This document shows, piece by piece, positions 33,122 through 42,707 of a DNA stretch of 64,000 nt (position 1 is the stretch's first letter; each line of letters begins with the position of its first letter). The notes under the pieces are model-generated. The model saw only the letters and a program-made list of their open reading frames with translations. It searched no databases and was not told where the DNA came from. This DNA comes from Aureimonas ureilytica DSM 18598 = NBRC 106430 (lineage in GTDB: Bacteria > Pseudomonadota > Alphaproteobacteria > Rhizobiales > Rhizobiaceae): NCBI RefSeq assembly GCF_000382705.1, contig NZ_ARQE01000001.1, positions 167,551 through 231,550 of the forward strand, written 5' to 3'. Both the position numbers and the translations under genes were made by a program.

Positions 33122-34183
33122 ATGATGAAGTCTCCCGTTGCATGCACCGACATCTCGCATGTCGGCGCGATCTGCCCCAACGTCAGCAGTCGAATCTGGA
33201 ACGAATGGCAGGACCACATTTCGCCGTTCTTCGACCTGTGCCGGAGAGACGAAACCGATCTCTCCAAGCCGATTTCCATGCGAAGCTATCATTTGGGTGG
33301 TATCCTGGTCGGCGACGTCGTCGCCCCGGCGCAGGACCTTCTGCGCGAGGCGCGCAAGACGGCGCGCCAGGGCGTCGACCATGTTCTCCTGCAATTCTAC
33401 ACGAGCGGGCGCAGCCAGCTGCAAGCGCGGCAGGACGTCGTGGCGACCGGCGGCCAGATGGTTCTCTACGATCTCTCGCAGCCCATCACCGTGCGCTCCG
33501 ACGAGGCGGTGGACGCGCTCAACATTCTCCTGCCGCGCGCCGCCCTCGACCGGCAGAACCTGCGCGTCGAAGCGCTGCACGGCACGGCGACGGATTTTCG
33601 CGCCGACGCGGTCGGACAGATCGCCTTCAACATGCTGCAAGGCATTCTCGGCAACGCCGAAAGTCTGACCTCCCACCATCTTCCGGCCTTGAGTGAGGCG
33701 GCCTCGCGCCTCTGCGCCTCCTTCCTGGAAGGCCACGATGCGGGCGAGGGCGGCGAAGACCTGCGCGCGCGCGTCGAGATTCGCAGCTTCATCCGCGACA
33801 ATCTCAGCGAAATCGAGCTCGGGCCGGAGCTTCTCCAGCGCCGCTTCGGCATGTCGCGCGCCACGCTCTATCGCGAGTTCGCCGGCGAGGGCGGCGTGCG
33901 GGCCTATATTCGCGAGCGCCGCCTCATGGCCGCCCTGCGCCTGTTGACGCGCCTGTCGCCCAAAGGCCGGCGTCCGCGCGTGTCCAGCGTCGCCTACGCG
34001 GTCGGCTTCGAGGACGAGAAGTCGTTCAGCCGCGCCTTCCGGACCCGGTTCGGCTTCCTGCCGAGCGAGGTGCGCGCCGGAGACGCGGGGCCGGACAATG
34101 GCGACGGCGGCGCCGATGTGCTCTTGTCCTGGATCACGGACCTGACCGGCCAACCCGAGCAGATGGATGGTATGACGGGATGA
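33122..34183 (+). CDS. AraC-family transcriptional regulator
   Basis: A 353-residue regulator. The C-terminal AraC/XylS DNA-binding domain (about 235-330) has two helix-turn-helix units, the second with the family signature V-S-S-V-A-Y-A-V-G-F-E-D-E-K-S-F-S-R-A-F-R-x-R-F-G near 292-316. The N-terminal 220 residues form an AraC-binding-domain-like sensory part (cupin-like strands with V-L-L-Q-F-Y-T-S-G). GAGAG precedes two adjacent ATGs at 33122 and 33125; either could be used. Its stop overlaps the next gene's ATG (ATGA at 34180-34183), so the two proteins are probably made together. The position after flagellin is suggestive but not evidence of regulation. Confidence 0.88.
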   Translation: MMKSPVACTDISHVGAICPNVSSRIWNEWQDHISPFFDLCRRDETDLSKPISMRSYHLGGILVGDVVAPAQDLLREARKTARQGVDHVLLQFYTSGRSQLQARQDVVATGGQMVLYDLSQPITVRSDEAVDALNILLPRAALDRQNLRVEALHGTATDFRADAVGQIAFNMLQGILGNAESLTSHHLPALSEAASRLCASFLEGHDAGEGGEDLRARVEIRSFIRDNLSEIELGPELLQRRFGMSRATLYREFAGEGGVRAYIRERRLMAALRLLTRLSPKGRRPRVSSVAYAVGFEDEKSFSRAFRTRFGFLPSEVRAGDAGPDNGDGGADVLLSWITDLTGQPEQMDGMTG

Positions 34184-35166
34184 AGACCGCATCTCGCCGG
34201 ACGGAGCGGCCGGCCGGTGGCGAGGAATCGAATCGCGGCTTCGACCTCTCTCCGACGCCGGCCCCCGGCGCGGGAATCGCAGAGGTCGATGGCGACATCG
34301 CGCTGCGCCCCCCCGAAGACATTCTGCAGAACCCTCGTTTCCCGGCCGTTCGAGAGCGGCAGATTCGGACGACGCTGCAAATCTACAGCTCGAGCGTCTT
34401 TCCAGGCCGCCTTTCCGTGGACGCCTGGCGCGTCCTTCTGATCGGCCATATCCTGGGAATGGCCTGCGAGGACATGAGCGGAGGCGACGCGGCGACGCCG
34501 ACCGAACTCAAGAGGCGCATGGGGTTACACGGCCTCATCGGCCCCCGCCAGATCGATGTCTATCTGAACCGTCTCGTCGCGACAGGCGATCTGGAGATCG
34601 CGGTCAACCCGGCCGACCGGCGGATGCGCCTTCTGCGCGCCCTTCCGCCGCTGGTGAACTGGTACTGGTCGTTCCTGGACATCTACCAAGCGTCCTACAG
34701 CACCCTGTTTCCGGAACGGAACTTCGACCTGATCCCCCGTCGGAAGGCGAGCTTCCTGCCCTTCATGGCGCGGGTCGGCGGGGACGAGCGCTGCATGACC
34801 GAGGTGATGAACGCGCTGACCCGAGATCCGGTCCTTGCCGCCTTCTCGGCGCGCGGCGGCGCCTCGCTGGTTCTCTATGCCGCGCTCCTTCTCGAATCGC
34901 AGCGGCCGGATCAGGGTCTGCGCGAAGCCGATCTTCTCGCCTATGGCATCGAGTTCGGTCGTTCGCGCTCGCATATGCGCAACCTCATCACCCTGGCGAT
35001 CGAAAGCGGCTTCATCGAGGAGACCGGCCGGCGGCGTCAGCTTCTTCGCACGACCGAGCGCCTGCGCGCGACGATGGACCGCTATATCGCCGATACGATC
35101 CGCATGAGCGAAAACACCTATCGGCGGGCCGAGCGCCAGTATCTGGCGAGCCGCGCCGCCGGCTGA
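34180..35166 (+). CDS. Hypothetical winged-helix DNA-binding protein coupled to the AraC regulator
   Basis: A 328-residue soluble protein that I cannot assign to a named family. Residues about 85-155 look like a winged helix (T-P-T-E-L-K-R-R-M, then Q-I-D-V-Y-L-N-R-L-V-A-T-G-D-L and a basic wing A-D-R-R-M-R-L-L-R). A second winged-helix-like segment is near 255-305 (S-R-S-H-M-R-N-L-I-T-L-A-I-E-S-G-F-I-E-E-T and R-R-R-Q-L-L-R-T-T-E). Such two-wing layouts occur in MarR-like regulators. It is translationally coupled to the upstream AraC gene by a 4-bp overlap. Likely function: a partner transcription factor; no ligand or target can be named. Confidence 0.75.
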   Translation: MKTASRRTERPAGGEESNRGFDLSPTPAPGAGIAEVDGDIALRPPEDILQNPRFPAVRERQIRTTLQIYSSSVFPGRLSVDAWRVLLIGHILGMACEDMSGGDAATPTELKRRMGLHGLIGPRQIDVYLNRLVATGDLEIAVNPADRRMRLLRALPPLVNWYWSFLDIYQASYSTLFPERNFDLIPRRKASFLPFMARVGGDERCMTEVMNALTRDPVLAAFSARGGASLVLYAALLLESQRPDQGLREADLLAYGIEFGRSRSHMRNLITLAIESGFIEETGRRRQLLRTTERLRATMDRYIADTIRMSENTYRRAERQYLASRAAG

Positions 35167-35341
35167 GCCCGCGCGGCGGCTCGAAGGGCCGCCCCTCATG
35201 ACGCGCGCGCTCGCGCAGACGTGAGGCCCCGCCTCTTGGCGAAGGGCGCCCGCGTCGCGATATCCCGGGGTGGGTGCAGGTCCATCGGGGGCCGGCAGGT
35301 CATTCGCGCTGGTCGGGCCGCCAGCGAGGGAGACCTCCCGC

Positions 35342-35503
35342 ATGTCGATCGCTGACCTCTTCGTCATCGGCGTCGTCGCCGTTCTGTTCGGCTTCGTCCT
35401 GTTCGCCAACATCCATCACCAGCGGCGCACGCTGCGGCAGCGCAAGGCGGAGGCGAGCCGCGAGCTGTCCCGCTCGAACCTCGCGAGCGAACGGCGCACC
35501 TGA
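35342..35503 (+). CDS. Small membrane protein, hypothetical
   Basis: A 53-residue protein with one transmembrane helix at about residues 6-25 (F-V-I-G-V-V-A-V-L-F-G-F-V-L-F-A-N), followed by a strongly basic cytoplasmic tail (H-H-Q-R-R-T-L-R-Q-R-K). ATG 35342 is preceded by GAGGGAGA at a suitable distance; the open frame runs upstream to 35270 without support. No family was recognised. It stands alone between the regulator pair and the chemoreceptor. Confidence 0.55.
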   Translation: MSIADLFVIGVVAVLFGFVLFANIHHQRRTLRQRKAEASRELSRSNLASERRT

Positions 35504-35851
35504 CGCCACGACACGCTCACTTTCGCCCTTCAGAGTCCGGGCGCCGTCCGGCGTCCGGCCGCCCGCAGCCGAGATTTCTCAGCCGGACGGCCTCCGCGCG
35601 CCTCGCTTGCGCCCGTGGGCATCCCCCTCTTGCTCCCGGAGCCTGTCCGCAAGGACCACGCCCTGCCCGATCGAGAGACGAGACCGGCCTTCGCCCTCCG
35701 ATTCGCAAAACGGCCGAGGGACGTTAAGAAAAGCGCTTCTGCGATCATCCATTCTTTTCGGGATGCGAGTGAATTTCCGTAGCAATGCAAGAGAACAGAA
35801 ACAGGTTCCCGCCTAAATACATTGGAAAATGGGTGATATGGCGGACTTATT
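35504..35851. other. Intergenic region before the PAS chemoreceptor
   Basis: A 348-bp gap. The first 200 bp are GC-rich with several short inverted GGCCGTCCGG-type repeats but no clear stem; the last 110 bp (35735-35851) are AT-richer and should contain the chemoreceptor promoter. No recognisable gene. Confidence 0.4.
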
Positions 35852-36916
35852 ATGTCGTTTGGATTTGGCAAGAACAAGATCAAGACTCTGGAAGCCCGCG
35901 TGGCGGAGCTGGAGCAGCGCCTCTATCTCCTGGACGAGGATTGCGGCGTCGGCCTCTGGGACGCGGTGATCGTCGATGGCGATCCGGCCTCGCCCAACAG
36001 CCGCTGGTCCTGGTCGATGGAATTCCGCCGCCTTCTCGGCTTCACCAATGTCGAAGAATTCCCCAACGTGCTGCAGGCCTGGATGGACCGCGTCCATCCC
36101 GAGGACGGCCCTTTCGTGTTCGGCGCCTTCGGCGACTTCCTCATGGATAAGACCGGCAAGACCGAATACGAGGTCGAGTATCGCATCCGCATGAAGGACG
36201 GCAGCTATCGCTGGGTCGCGGCGGTCGGCGGCTGCCTGCGCGACGACAAGGGCAATCCGATCCGCACCTGCGGCGCGGTGCGCGACATCCACTCGCAGAA
36301 GCTGCTTCAGGACCAGCAGGCCCAGATGCAGGCCCATCAGGCGCGTGCGACCGTCGCCGCCTCCGCCGCCATGGAGGAGATGGCCGCCAATATCGCGCAG
36401 AATGCCGACAACGCCAACCAGACCGACAAGATCGCCCAGCACGCCTCCGAAAACGCGCTGCGCACCGGCAAGACCGTCGCGGAAGCGGTGACGGCCATGC
36501 GCGTCATCGCCGAGAAGATCCAGGTCGTGCAGGAAATCGCGCGCCAGACCGACCTTCTGGCGCTGAACGCGGCGATCGAGGCGGCGCGCGCCGGCACGCA
36601 TGGCAAGGGCTTCGCCGTGGTCGCCTCCGAGGTGCGCAAGCTCGCCGAGCGCTCGCGCATCGCCGCCGCCGAAATCGGCTCGCTCTCCACCTCCACGGTG
36701 CAGATTTCCGAGCAGGCGGGCGACATGCTCACCGCGCTGATGCCCGATATCGAGCGCACGTCCGAACTCGTTCGCGAGATTTCCTCCGCCTGCCGCGAGC
36801 AGAATATCGGCGCCCAGCAGATCAACGAAGCGCTTCATGCGCTGGATCAGCACAATCTGGTCGGCCAGAACGCCGCGTCGACCGAGAAGGGCGCCTCGCT
36901 CCGCCTCGTCGCCTGA
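35852..36916 (+). CDS. Soluble PAS-domain methyl-accepting chemotaxis protein
   Basis: A 354-residue chemoreceptor without any membrane span. A PAS domain with a PAC segment covers about residues 30-150 ([26 protein letters not shown]). The MCP signalling domain follows from about 160 and contains the highly conserved hairpin tip ([22 protein letters not shown]) near 228-249 that binds CheA and CheW. The C terminus after the tip is short and lacks the usual distal methylation helix and CheR-binding pentapeptide. It probably sits in a cytoplasmic array and senses a redox or ligand signal via PAS. Its signalling domain closely resembles that of the membrane receptor at 59439. Confidence 0.92.
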   Translation: MSFGFGKNKIKTLEARVAELEQRLYLLDEDCGVGLWDAVIVDGDPASPNSRWSWSMEFRRLLGFTNVEEFPNVLQAWMDRVHPEDGPFVFGAFGDFLMDKTGKTEYEVEYRIRMKDGSYRWVAAVGGCLRDDKGNPIRTCGAVRDIHSQKLLQDQQAQMQAHQARATVAASAAMEEMAANIAQNADNANQTDKIAQHASENALRTGKTVAEAVTAMRVIAEKIQVVQEIARQTDLLALNAAIEAARAGTHGKGFAVVASEVRKLAERSRIAAAEIGSLSTSTVQISEQAGDMLTALMPDIERTSELVREISSACREQNIGAQQINEALHALDQHNLVGQNAASTEKGASLRLVA

Positions 36917-37229
36917 CGCCGCGACAGGCGCGGCGCTTCGACCCACCCCTTGGCCCGCGCCTTGGCCGGCGCCGCCGAAAGGCGCCGCGTCCGACACCCT
37001 GTTTCTCCGCCCTTGCCGAGCCCTCGGCAAGGGCGCTTTCGTCTGGAAAGAGCGTCCCCGCGCTAAGAGCCCGTCCGGAACGTCACCGGCGGAGGATCGC
37101 CGAGGAATTATCGTCGCGATCGAGGCGCCGAACGCAGTCGATGCGAGGTCGGCATCGGCGAGGATCGGCAACGAGGAGGGCGGCGAAAAGACCCGGCGAG
37201 CCGACCCGGCGGACTTTTCGGACGGGCTC
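36917..37229. other. Intergenic region containing repeat copy A
   Basis: A 313-bp gap between the convergent chemoreceptor and ssuB genes. The right half is occupied by the dispersed repeat listed at 37066-37230. In the left half GCCCTTGCCGAGCC and CTCGGCAAGGGC (about 37010-37034) form a strong hairpin that could terminate the chemoreceptor transcript. Confidence 0.5.
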
Positions 37230-37230
37230 T
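37066..37230 (+). repeat. Dispersed intergenic repeat, copy A, with 12-bp terminal inverted repeats
   Basis: The element starts with AGAGCCCGTCCG (37066-37077) and ends with its exact reverse complement CGGACGGGCTCT (37219-37230), which runs into the ssuB stop codon. A 30-bp core (37133-37162) is identical to copy B at 48487-48516 and contains a small hairpin CGATGC/GCATCG. A second conserved block (G-rich, ending GGCGAAAAGA) lies near 37183-37192. There is no ORF. It resembles a MITE-like or structured 3-prime element. Confidence 0.75.
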
Positions 37231-38156
37231 CAGGCGGGCTCGCGCAGGAGCCGGTCCAGAATGCGGCTTTCGATGCGCGCCGCCTCGGGGTCGCCGTGCC
37301 GGCGCGGGCGGGGCAGCGCGATCCGCTCCTCATAGGCGATCCGCCCCGCTTCCATGAGGACGACGCGGTCGGCGAGCCGCACGGCTTCCGAGACGTCATG
37401 CGTGACGAGAACCGCCGTGAAGCCTTCGGCCTGCCAGACGGTTTCCAGAAGCGACTGCATCTCGATGCGCGTCAGCGCGTCCAGCGCCCCGAGCGGCTCG
37501 TCCAGCGCCAGGAAGCGCGGGCGGCTGACCAGCGCGCGGGCGAGCGCCACGCGCTGGCGCTGGCCGCCCGACAGAACCGAGGGCCACTCCCCGCCCCGGC
37601 CCGCAAGGCCGACGGCGGCAAGCGCGTCCTGCGCCCGCGCCTCGCGCTCGGGGGCCGGCACGCCGCGCGGCACGCCGAGCGCGACATTGCGAAGGATGCT
37701 CTGCCAGGGCAGGAGCCGGGGCTCCTGAAACATCAGCCGCGTGGTCGGCGCCGCGCTCCCGTCCGCTCCGCGCAGTTCGACCGCGCCGCTGTCGGCCCGC
37801 TCGAGATCGAGGAGAAGGCGCAGGAGCGTGGACTTGCCGCAGCCCGAGCGCCCGACGATCGCCGTGAATTCGCCCGGCGCGATGTCGAGATCGAGCCCGG
37901 CGACGACGCGCTTGTCGCCGAAGCGCTTCTCGACCTCCGACAGGGTCAGCCGCGCGCCGCCGGCCCGGGTCTCGGGGCGGGGCGCGTCCAGGGCGCGGCG
38001 TTGGGCGACGGCCTCCCGCTCGGGCAGGGCCTTGCGCTCGCGCGAAACGTCGCGCTCCCGTGAAGCATCGCGCTCCCGCGAAACGTCGCGCTCCCGCGAA
38101 ACGTCGCGCTCGGGCGAAAGGAAGCGCGAGCGCGGGGCGGAGAGGATGGCGTCCAT
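37230..38156 (-). CDS. ssuB: Aliphatic sulfonate ABC transporter ATP-binding protein with N-terminal repeats
   Basis: A 308-residue ABC ATPase. Walker [10 protein letters not shown] lies near 105, the Q-loop [10 protein letters not shown] near 145-154, the signature L-S-G-G-Q-R-Q-R near 196 and Walker B F-L-A-L-D-E-P near 216-222. The [10 protein letters not shown] loop is typical of SsuB/TauB. Before the ATPase core there are about 65 extra residues including hexapeptide repeats (S-R-E-R-D-V and variants), encoded by five 18-bp direct repeats at 38034-38123. ATG 38156 was taken over the longer frame. It is the last gene of the sulfonate operon and energises uptake through SsuC. Confidence 0.9.
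   Translation of the reverse strand: MDAILSAPRSRFLSPERDVSRERDVSRERDASRERDVSRERKALPEREAVAQRRALDAPRPETRAGGARLTLSEVEKRFGDKRVVAGLDLDIAPGEFTAIVGRSGCGKSTLLRLLLDLERADSGAVELRGADGSAAPTTRLMFQEPRLLPWQSILRNVALGVPRGVPAPEREARAQDALAAVGLAGRGGEWPSVLSGGQRQRVALARALVSRPRFLALDEPLGALDALTRIEMQSLLETVWQAEGFTAVLVTHDVSEAVRLADRVVLMEAGRIAYEERIALPRPRRHGDPEAARIESRILDRLLREPA
38034..38123 (-). repeat. Five 18-bp tandem repeats inside ssuB
   Basis: Five consecutive 18-bp units (38034-38051, 38052-38069, 38070-38087, 38088-38105, 38106-38123). Units 3 and 4 are identical, unit 2 differs at three or four positions and units 1 and 5 are more diverged. The repeats stay in frame and encode hexapeptides rich in Arg, Glu, Asp and Ser at the SsuB N terminus. 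Such arrays can change copy number by slippage. Confidence 0.9.
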
Positions 38157-38235
38157 GGATCTCTTCCGTTCTGACTGTCTTGCGGGTCGTGCGACGACGG
38201 CGCCTGGCCGGCGGGAGGCCGCCGCGGCAGGCCCT

Positions 38236-39024
38236 TCAGGCGGCGTGGGCAGGGTGCCAGGCGAGCGTCCGGCGCTCGGCGGCGCGGGCGACGATGTCGG
38301 CGAGCTTGCCGAGCCCGGCATAGATCAGGATCGCGAGCACCACGATGTCGAGCTGCATGAACTCGCGCGCCTGCATGGCCATGTAGCCGAGCCCTTCGGA
38401 GGCCGAGATCGTTTCGGCGACGATGAGCGTCAGCCACATGATGCCGAGCGCATAGCGCACGCCGACCAGGATCGAGGGGAGCGCGCCCGGCAGCACCACG
38501 CGGCGGAAGAACTCCCAGCGCGTGAAGCGGTAGACGCGCGCCATCTCGCGCAGCTGCGGGTCGACCGAGCGGATGCCGTGGAACGTGTTGACATAGACCG
38601 GGAAGAACACGCCGAGCGCGACCAAGAAGAGCTTGGCCTCCTCGCCGATGCCGAACCAGACGATGACGAGCGGGATCAGCGCCAGATGCGGCACGTTGCG
38701 CACCATCTGCAGCGTCGTGTCGAGAACGCTTTCCGACACGCGCGACAGGCCGTTGGCGAGGCCGAGCAGGAAGCCGACCGAAGCGCCGATCGCAAAGCCG
38801 CCGAGCGCCCGGCCAAGGCTGACGAGAAGGTTCGTCCAGAGCTGACCATCGCCCGAAAGCGTCACCGCCGCCTCGCCGACCGCGAGCGGCGAGGGCAGGA
38901 CGTTGCGCGGAATCCAGCCGAACGAGGAGGCCGCCTGCCACAGGAGAAGCGCCAGCAGCGGCACGGCGAAGGGAAGAAGGCGCTGGGCCAAGGCCGCGCC
39001 GCGCCCGGACCGGGCCGCGCTCAT
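38236..39024 (-). CDS. ssuC: Aliphatic sulfonate ABC transporter permease
   Basis: A 262-residue inner-membrane permease of the SsuC/TauC family, with about six spans. The family loop [19 protein letters not shown] lies near 158-176, and I-W-F-G-I-G-E-E-like ([10 protein letters not shown]) near 120-129. ATG 39024 overlaps the upstream monooxygenase stop (ATGA at 39021-39024), so the longer frame is not used. An 80-bp gap separates it from ssuB. It forms the sulfonate channel with SsuB and the binding protein. Confidence 0.92.
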   Translation of the reverse strand: MSAARSGRGAALAQRLLPFAVPLLALLLWQAASSFGWIPRNVLPSPLAVGEAAVTLSGDGQLWTNLLVSLGRALGGFAIGASVGFLLGLANGLSRVSESVLDTTLQMVRNVPHLALIPLVIVWFGIGEEAKLFLVALGVFFPVYVNTFHGIRSVDPQLREMARVYRFTRWEFFRRVVLPGALPSILVGVRYALGIMWLTLIVAETISASEGLGYMAMQAREFMQLDIVVLAILIYAGLGKLADIVARAAERRTLAWHPAHAA

Positions 39025-40202
39025 AGCGAATGCCCCGCGCCGATGCCGGAGCGCGAGGCGAAGCCGCCCCGGTCGCCGCTCGCGGGGAAGGCGCCCTCTC
39101 CCCAATTGCCGGTTCCGCGCCCGAGGGCCGGAAACAGGAGATCGGCGACGTTGTAGGCTTCCTCCAGATGCGGATAGCCCGAGGCGATCACGGTATCGAT
39201 GCCGAGCGCCTGATATTCGCGGATTCGCGCCGCCACCGTCTCGGGATCGCCGACGAGCGCGGTGCCCGCGCCCTGGCGCACGAGGCCGACGCCGGCCCAG
39301 AGATTGGGCGAGACCTCCAGCCGGTCGCGCCGGCCGCCGTGAAGCGCGGTCATGCGGCGCTGGCCGACGCTGTCGCTCTCGCTCGCGAGGCGCGCCTGCG
39401 CCGCCGCGATCGTCTCGTCGGTGAGATGCGAGATCAGTCGGTCCGCCGCCGCCCAGGCTTCGGCCTCGGTTTCGCGCACGATGAGATGAAGGCGGATGCC
39501 GAAGCGCATCGTGCGGCCCTTGGCGCGGGCCAGCGCCCGCACGCGCTCGATCTTCTCGGCCACCTGCGCCGGCGGCTCGCCCCAGGTCAGATACATTTCG
39601 CACTGGTCGGTCGCGAGGTCGAGCGCGGCGTCCGAGGAGCCGCCGAAATAGAGCGGCGGATGCGGACGCTGAACCGGCGGAAACAGCGTGCGCCCGCCCT
39701 TGGCCCAGAGATGCCGCCCCCGGAAATCCACCTCCTCGCCCGCCATCAGCGCGCGCCAGATGCGCAGAAAGTCGTCGGCCTGCCGGTAGCGCTCGTCATG
39801 GGCGAGGTCGATCCCGTCGCCGGCGAGTTCCTTCGGATTGCCGCCGACCACGACGTTGAGAAGGAGGCGCCCTTCGCTCAGCCGGTCGAGCGCGGCGGCC
39901 TGCCGGGCGTAATGGGCGGGCGTCGCGACGCCGGGGCGGATCGCCACGAGATATTTCAGCCGCCGCGTGAAGGGCGCGACGGAGGCGGCGGTGATCCAGC
40001 TATCCTCGCAGAACTGGCCGGTCGGCAGGAGAACGCCGTCATAGCCGAGCCGGTCGGTGGCGACCGCGATCTCGCGCAGATAGGCGTTGTCGGGCTGGCG
40101 GTTGCCCCGGTCGGAGCCGAGATAGCGCCCGTCGCCCGACGTCGGCAGGAACCAGAAGAAGTCGAGCGGGCGCGTGGCGGCCGCTTGTGTCAGCGTGTCC
40201 AT
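39021..40202 (-). CDS. ssuD: FMNH2-dependent alkanesulfonate monooxygenase
   Basis: A 393-residue luciferase-like monooxygenase. The N-terminal [15 protein letters not shown] lies near 15-29; [13 protein letters not shown] near 91-103, N-V-V-V-G-G-N-P near 118-125, and the D-A-A-L-D-L-A region follows. Length and motifs match SsuD, which releases sulfite from alkanesulfonates using reduced FMN from a partner reductase. That reductase is probably the flavin reductase gene at 41200. It lies between ssuA (14 bp upstream) and ssuC (overlapping). The cytoplasmic enzyme provides sulfur under sulfate limitation. Confidence 0.93.
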   Translation of the reverse strand: MDTLTQAAATRPLDFFWFLPTSGDGRYLGSDRGNRQPDNAYLREIAVATDRLGYDGVLLPTGQFCEDSWITAASVAPFTRRLKYLVAIRPGVATPAHYARQAAALDRLSEGRLLLNVVVGGNPKELAGDGIDLAHDERYRQADDFLRIWRALMAGEEVDFRGRHLWAKGGRTLFPPVQRPHPPLYFGGSSDAALDLATDQCEMYLTWGEPPAQVAEKIERVRALARAKGRTMRFGIRLHLIVRETEAEAWAAADRLISHLTDETIAAAQARLASESDSVGQRRMTALHGGRRDRLEVSPNLWAGVGLVRQGAGTALVGDPETVAARIREYQALGIDTVIASGYPHLEEAYNVADLLFPALGRGTGNWGEGAFPASGDRGGFASRSGIGAGHSL

Positions 40203-40216
40203 GGGTCGGGCCTCGT

Positions 40217-41173
40217 TCAGCTCTGCGACGCGCGCCAGACGCGCGAGGCGACGTCGATCGGCTTGGGAATGAGCTTCAGCGAGGCGAAGCGGTCGGCCAC
40301 CGCCTGCTGCTGCGCGACGATCTCGGGCGTGACCGGCGACGCCCGGAACTCGCCCCGCTCGGCCGTGCGCTTCTGGATCGCGACCGGCACGCCGGTCGCG
40401 GCCGAAAGAGCCTCCGCCACGCCGTCCCGGTTGGCCTCGGCCCAGAGACCGGCTTGGCCCAATGCGTCGATGCCGGTCTGCACGATGTCGGGATGGCTCC
40501 TGGCAAAGCGCGCATTGGCCAGGAAGAAGGAATTCGTGGTGCCGAGAATCGCCTCGCCGTCCGCCAGGACGCGCGCCCCCTGGTTCAGCTCGGCCCCGGC
40601 ATAGAACGGGTCCCAGATGCTCCAGGCGTCGATCGAGCCGGTGGCGAAGGCCGCGCCCGCATCGGCGGGACTGAGAAACACCGGGGTCACGTCCTTCAGC
40701 GTCAGCCCCACCTTTTCCAGCGCGACGACAGCGACATTGTGGGCGCTGGAGCCGCGCGTGAAGGCGAGCCGCTGGCCCTTGAGATCGGCGAGCGACCGGA
40801 TCGAACTCCTCTCGGGCACGAGGATCGCCGAGTTGCGCCCGCGCGAGGGGAGCGCCGCGACATAGACGATGTCGGCGCCGGCGGCCTGCGCGAAGATCGC
40901 CGGCGTGTCGCCCGTCGTGCCGAAGTCGATCGAGCCGACATTCATGGCCTCCAGGAGCGGCGGCCCGGCCTGGAACTCCACCCAGTTCACCGCGATGCCG
41001 CGCGGCTCCAGGGCCTTTTCGATCAGGCGCTGGTTGCGGGCGACGACGAGAAGGCCGCTCTTCTGGAACCCGACATTGAAGGTCTTGGGTTCGTCGGCCC
41101 AGCTGGGCCGCAGGCCGGTGGAGAGAGCGAGGCCGGCCAGCGCGGCGCTGCCGAGAAACTGACGACGGTTCAT
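40217..41173 (-). CDS. ssuA: Aliphatic sulfonate-binding protein
   Basis: A 318-residue periplasmic binding protein. The signal peptide has a twin-arginine-like start (N-R-R-Q-F-L-G) and ends near A-D-E at about residue 27. The mature part begins [16 protein letters not shown], the SsuA/TauA pattern, and includes [11 protein letters not shown] near 81-91 and [11 protein letters not shown] near 182-192. ATG 41173 was chosen; a longer frame reaches into the upstream gene. It overlaps no gene and is followed 14 bp later by ssuD. It delivers sulfonates to SsuCB. Confidence 0.92.
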   Translation of the reverse strand: MNRRQFLGSAALAGLALSTGLRPSWADEPKTFNVGFQKSGLLVVARNQRLIEKALEPRGIAVNWVEFQAGPPLLEAMNVGSIDFGTTGDTPAIFAQAAGADIVYVAALPSRGRNSAILVPERSSIRSLADLKGQRLAFTRGSSAHNVAVVALEKVGLTLKDVTPVFLSPADAGAAFATGSIDAWSIWDPFYAGAELNQGARVLADGEAILGTTNSFFLANARFARSHPDIVQTGIDALGQAGLWAEANRDGVAEALSAATGVPVAIQKRTAERGEFRASPVTPEIVAQQQAVADRFASLKLIPKPIDVASRVWRASQS

Positions 41174-41199
41174 GAGGCGATCCTGCGCTAAAGGGCGGG

Positions 41200-41727
41200 T
41201 CAAAGGGCGGGAAGCGGTTCGCTCGAAGCGTAGGCGCCCCGGCCGTAGAGAAGCGACGGGCGCTCGCCGCCGATCAGCACGGTCTCGACCGCGCCGAAGA
41301 ACAGCGCGTGGCTGCCGTAATGCACGACCTTGTCGACGCGGCAGTCGATCGCCGCCAGCGCGTCCACCAGCGCCGCGGCGCCGGTGGAAAGATCCAGCCA
41401 GTCGGCCCCCTCGTAGCGCGCCGCGCCCTGGTGTCCCGTGAAGCCCGAGAAGCGCTCGGCGACGTCCTGTCGGTCGGCCGAAAGCAGATTGACGCAGAAG
41501 ATCCCGCTTTGCTCGATCGCGGCGAAGGTGGAGGACGCGCGGTTCACCGAGACCAGCATGGTCGGCGGGTCGAGCGAGAGCGAATGGGCGGTGGTGACGG
41601 TCGCGCCGGTGCGCGCGTCTCCTTCCCCGCTGGTGACGACGCAGACCGCACCTGTGAAGCGCCGCAGGGCCTCCTTCAAGGTCGCGGTCCGGTTCGGCTG
41701 ATAGGTCTGGGCGGGCTGGTGATACAT
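41200..41727 (-). CDS. Flavin reductase-like FMN-binding protein of the sulfonate operon
   Basis: A 175-residue protein of the flavin-reductase-like domain family (HpaC/DIM6-NTAB type). Motifs: G-A-V-C-V-V-T-S-G near 26-34, [14 protein letters not shown] near 49-62, S-G-I-F-C-V-N-L-L near 74-82, then A-I-D-C-R near 125-129 and G-R-G-A-Y near 163-167. It is unlike classical SsuE (flavodoxin-like fold) but could supply FMNH2 to SsuD. It is the first gene of the operon, 26 bp before ssuA, with an imperfect palindrome 64-93 bp upstream. Confidence 0.87.
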   Translation of the reverse strand: MYHQPAQTYQPNRTATLKEALRRFTGAVCVVTSGEGDARTGATVTTAHSLSLDPPTMLVSVNRASSTFAAIEQSGIFCVNLLSADRQDVAERFSGFTGHQGAARYEGADWLDLSTGAAALVDALAAIDCRVDKVVHYGSHALFFGAVETVLIGGERPSLLYGRGAYASSEPLPAL

Positions 41728-41790
41728 CCGAGCGCTTCCCTCGCGTTTCGATCTGGCCCGAAGGCTAGACCGGACGCGAGGCCGGCGAGA

Positions 41791-41820
41791 GGATTTATCT
41801 ACTAATTTTGTAGGTAATCC
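41791..41820 (-). promoter_or_regulatory. Candidate operator/promoter of the sulfonate operon
   Basis: An imperfect 30-bp palindrome: GGATT (41791-41795) pairs with AATCC (41816-41820), and CTAC (41799-41802) pairs with GTAG (41810-41813) around TAATTTT. It is the only AT-rich patch in the 185-bp gap between nikE and the sulfonate operon, so it probably overlaps the promoter. The regulator is not known. Confidence 0.5.
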
Positions 41821-41912
41821 TGGAAGGGATGGCCCGCTCGGCAGCCGGTCCGGGGGATCGGATCATCCGGCGGCGCCGATCCGTCCGCTCTCTCCGGCGG
41901 CCGTGCGGCGGG

Positions 41913-42707
41913 TCAGGCCGAGCGGCGCACCGGCATGGCCGGCAGGACGGCTTCCTTGAGCGCGCGCCCGGCGGGCGAGGCGAGCTTCAGGGGGCGGGAG
42001 ACCGGCGCTTCCTCCACGATGCGGCCCGCCTCCATCACGAGAACGCGCGAGCAGAAGCGCTCCACCAGGCGCAGGTCGTGGGTGACGAAGAGATAGGCGA
42101 CGCCCGTGTCGCGCCGCAGCGCCTCGAACAGGTCGAGCATCTGGATCTGCAGATGCAGGTCGAGATTGGACACCGCCTCGTCGAGAAGGATGAGCTGGGG
42201 TCCGGGCGCGAGCGCGCGGGCGATGCAGACGCGCTGCAACTGGCCGCCGCTCATCTGCGCGGGCAGCTTGCCAGCGTCGGCGGGCTCCAGCCCGACGCGC
42301 TGGAGAAGCCGGGCGATCGCGGCTTCCCGCTCGCGCTCATCGAGGCCGAGAAGATGGCGCAGCGGCTCGTCGAGGATCGCCCCGACCGTCGAGCGCGGGT
42401 CCACCGCGCCCACCGAATCCTGAAACACCATCTGCACGGCGCGCCGGAAGGCGCGCAGCTCGTCCTTGCGCAAGGCCGCCAGAGAACGCCCCTCGAAGCG
42501 GACCTCGCCCTCGTCCGGGCGCTCCAGCCCGACGAGCAGCCGCGCGAGCGTGCTCTTGCCGCAGCCGCTGCGCCCGAGGAGGGCCACGCTCTCGCCGGCC
42601 GCGATGCCGAGCGACACGCCCTCCAGCACCGGGGTCCGGCGCGAGGGGCCCATGAGCGAAGCGCGTCGATAGGCGCGCGACACGGTCACGGCGGACAGAA
42701 GCGTCAT
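41913..42707 (-). CDS. nikE: Nickel ABC transporter ATP-binding protein NikE
   Basis: A 264-residue ABC ATPase. Walker [10 protein letters not shown] near 47, Q-loop [11 protein letters not shown] near 97-107, signature M-S-G-G-Q-L-Q-R near 155-162 and Walker [13 protein letters not shown] near 175-186; the F-Q-D-S and D-E-A-V-S-N-L-D sequences are the NikE/peptide-importer form. It overlaps nikD by ATGA (42704-42707) and is the last gene of nikABCDE. With NikD it energises nickel import through NikBC. Confidence 0.92.
   Translation of the reverse strand: MTLLSAVTVSRAYRRASLMGPSRRTPVLEGVSLGIAAGESVALLGRSGCGKSTLARLLVGLERPDEGEVRFEGRSLAALRKDELRAFRRAVQMVFQDSVGAVDPRSTVGAILDEPLRHLLGLDEREREAAIARLLQRVGLEPADAGKLPAQMSGGQLQRVCIARALAPGPQLILLDEAVSNLDLHLQIQMLDLFEALRRDTGVAYLFVTHDLRLVERFCSRVLVMEAGRIVEEAPVSRPLKLASPAGRALKEAVLPAMPVRRSA

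Noticed and set aside
38034-38123. A CRISPR-like array
   Set aside because: The 18-bp units are contiguous without spacers and lie in frame inside ssuB; this is a coding tandem repeat.
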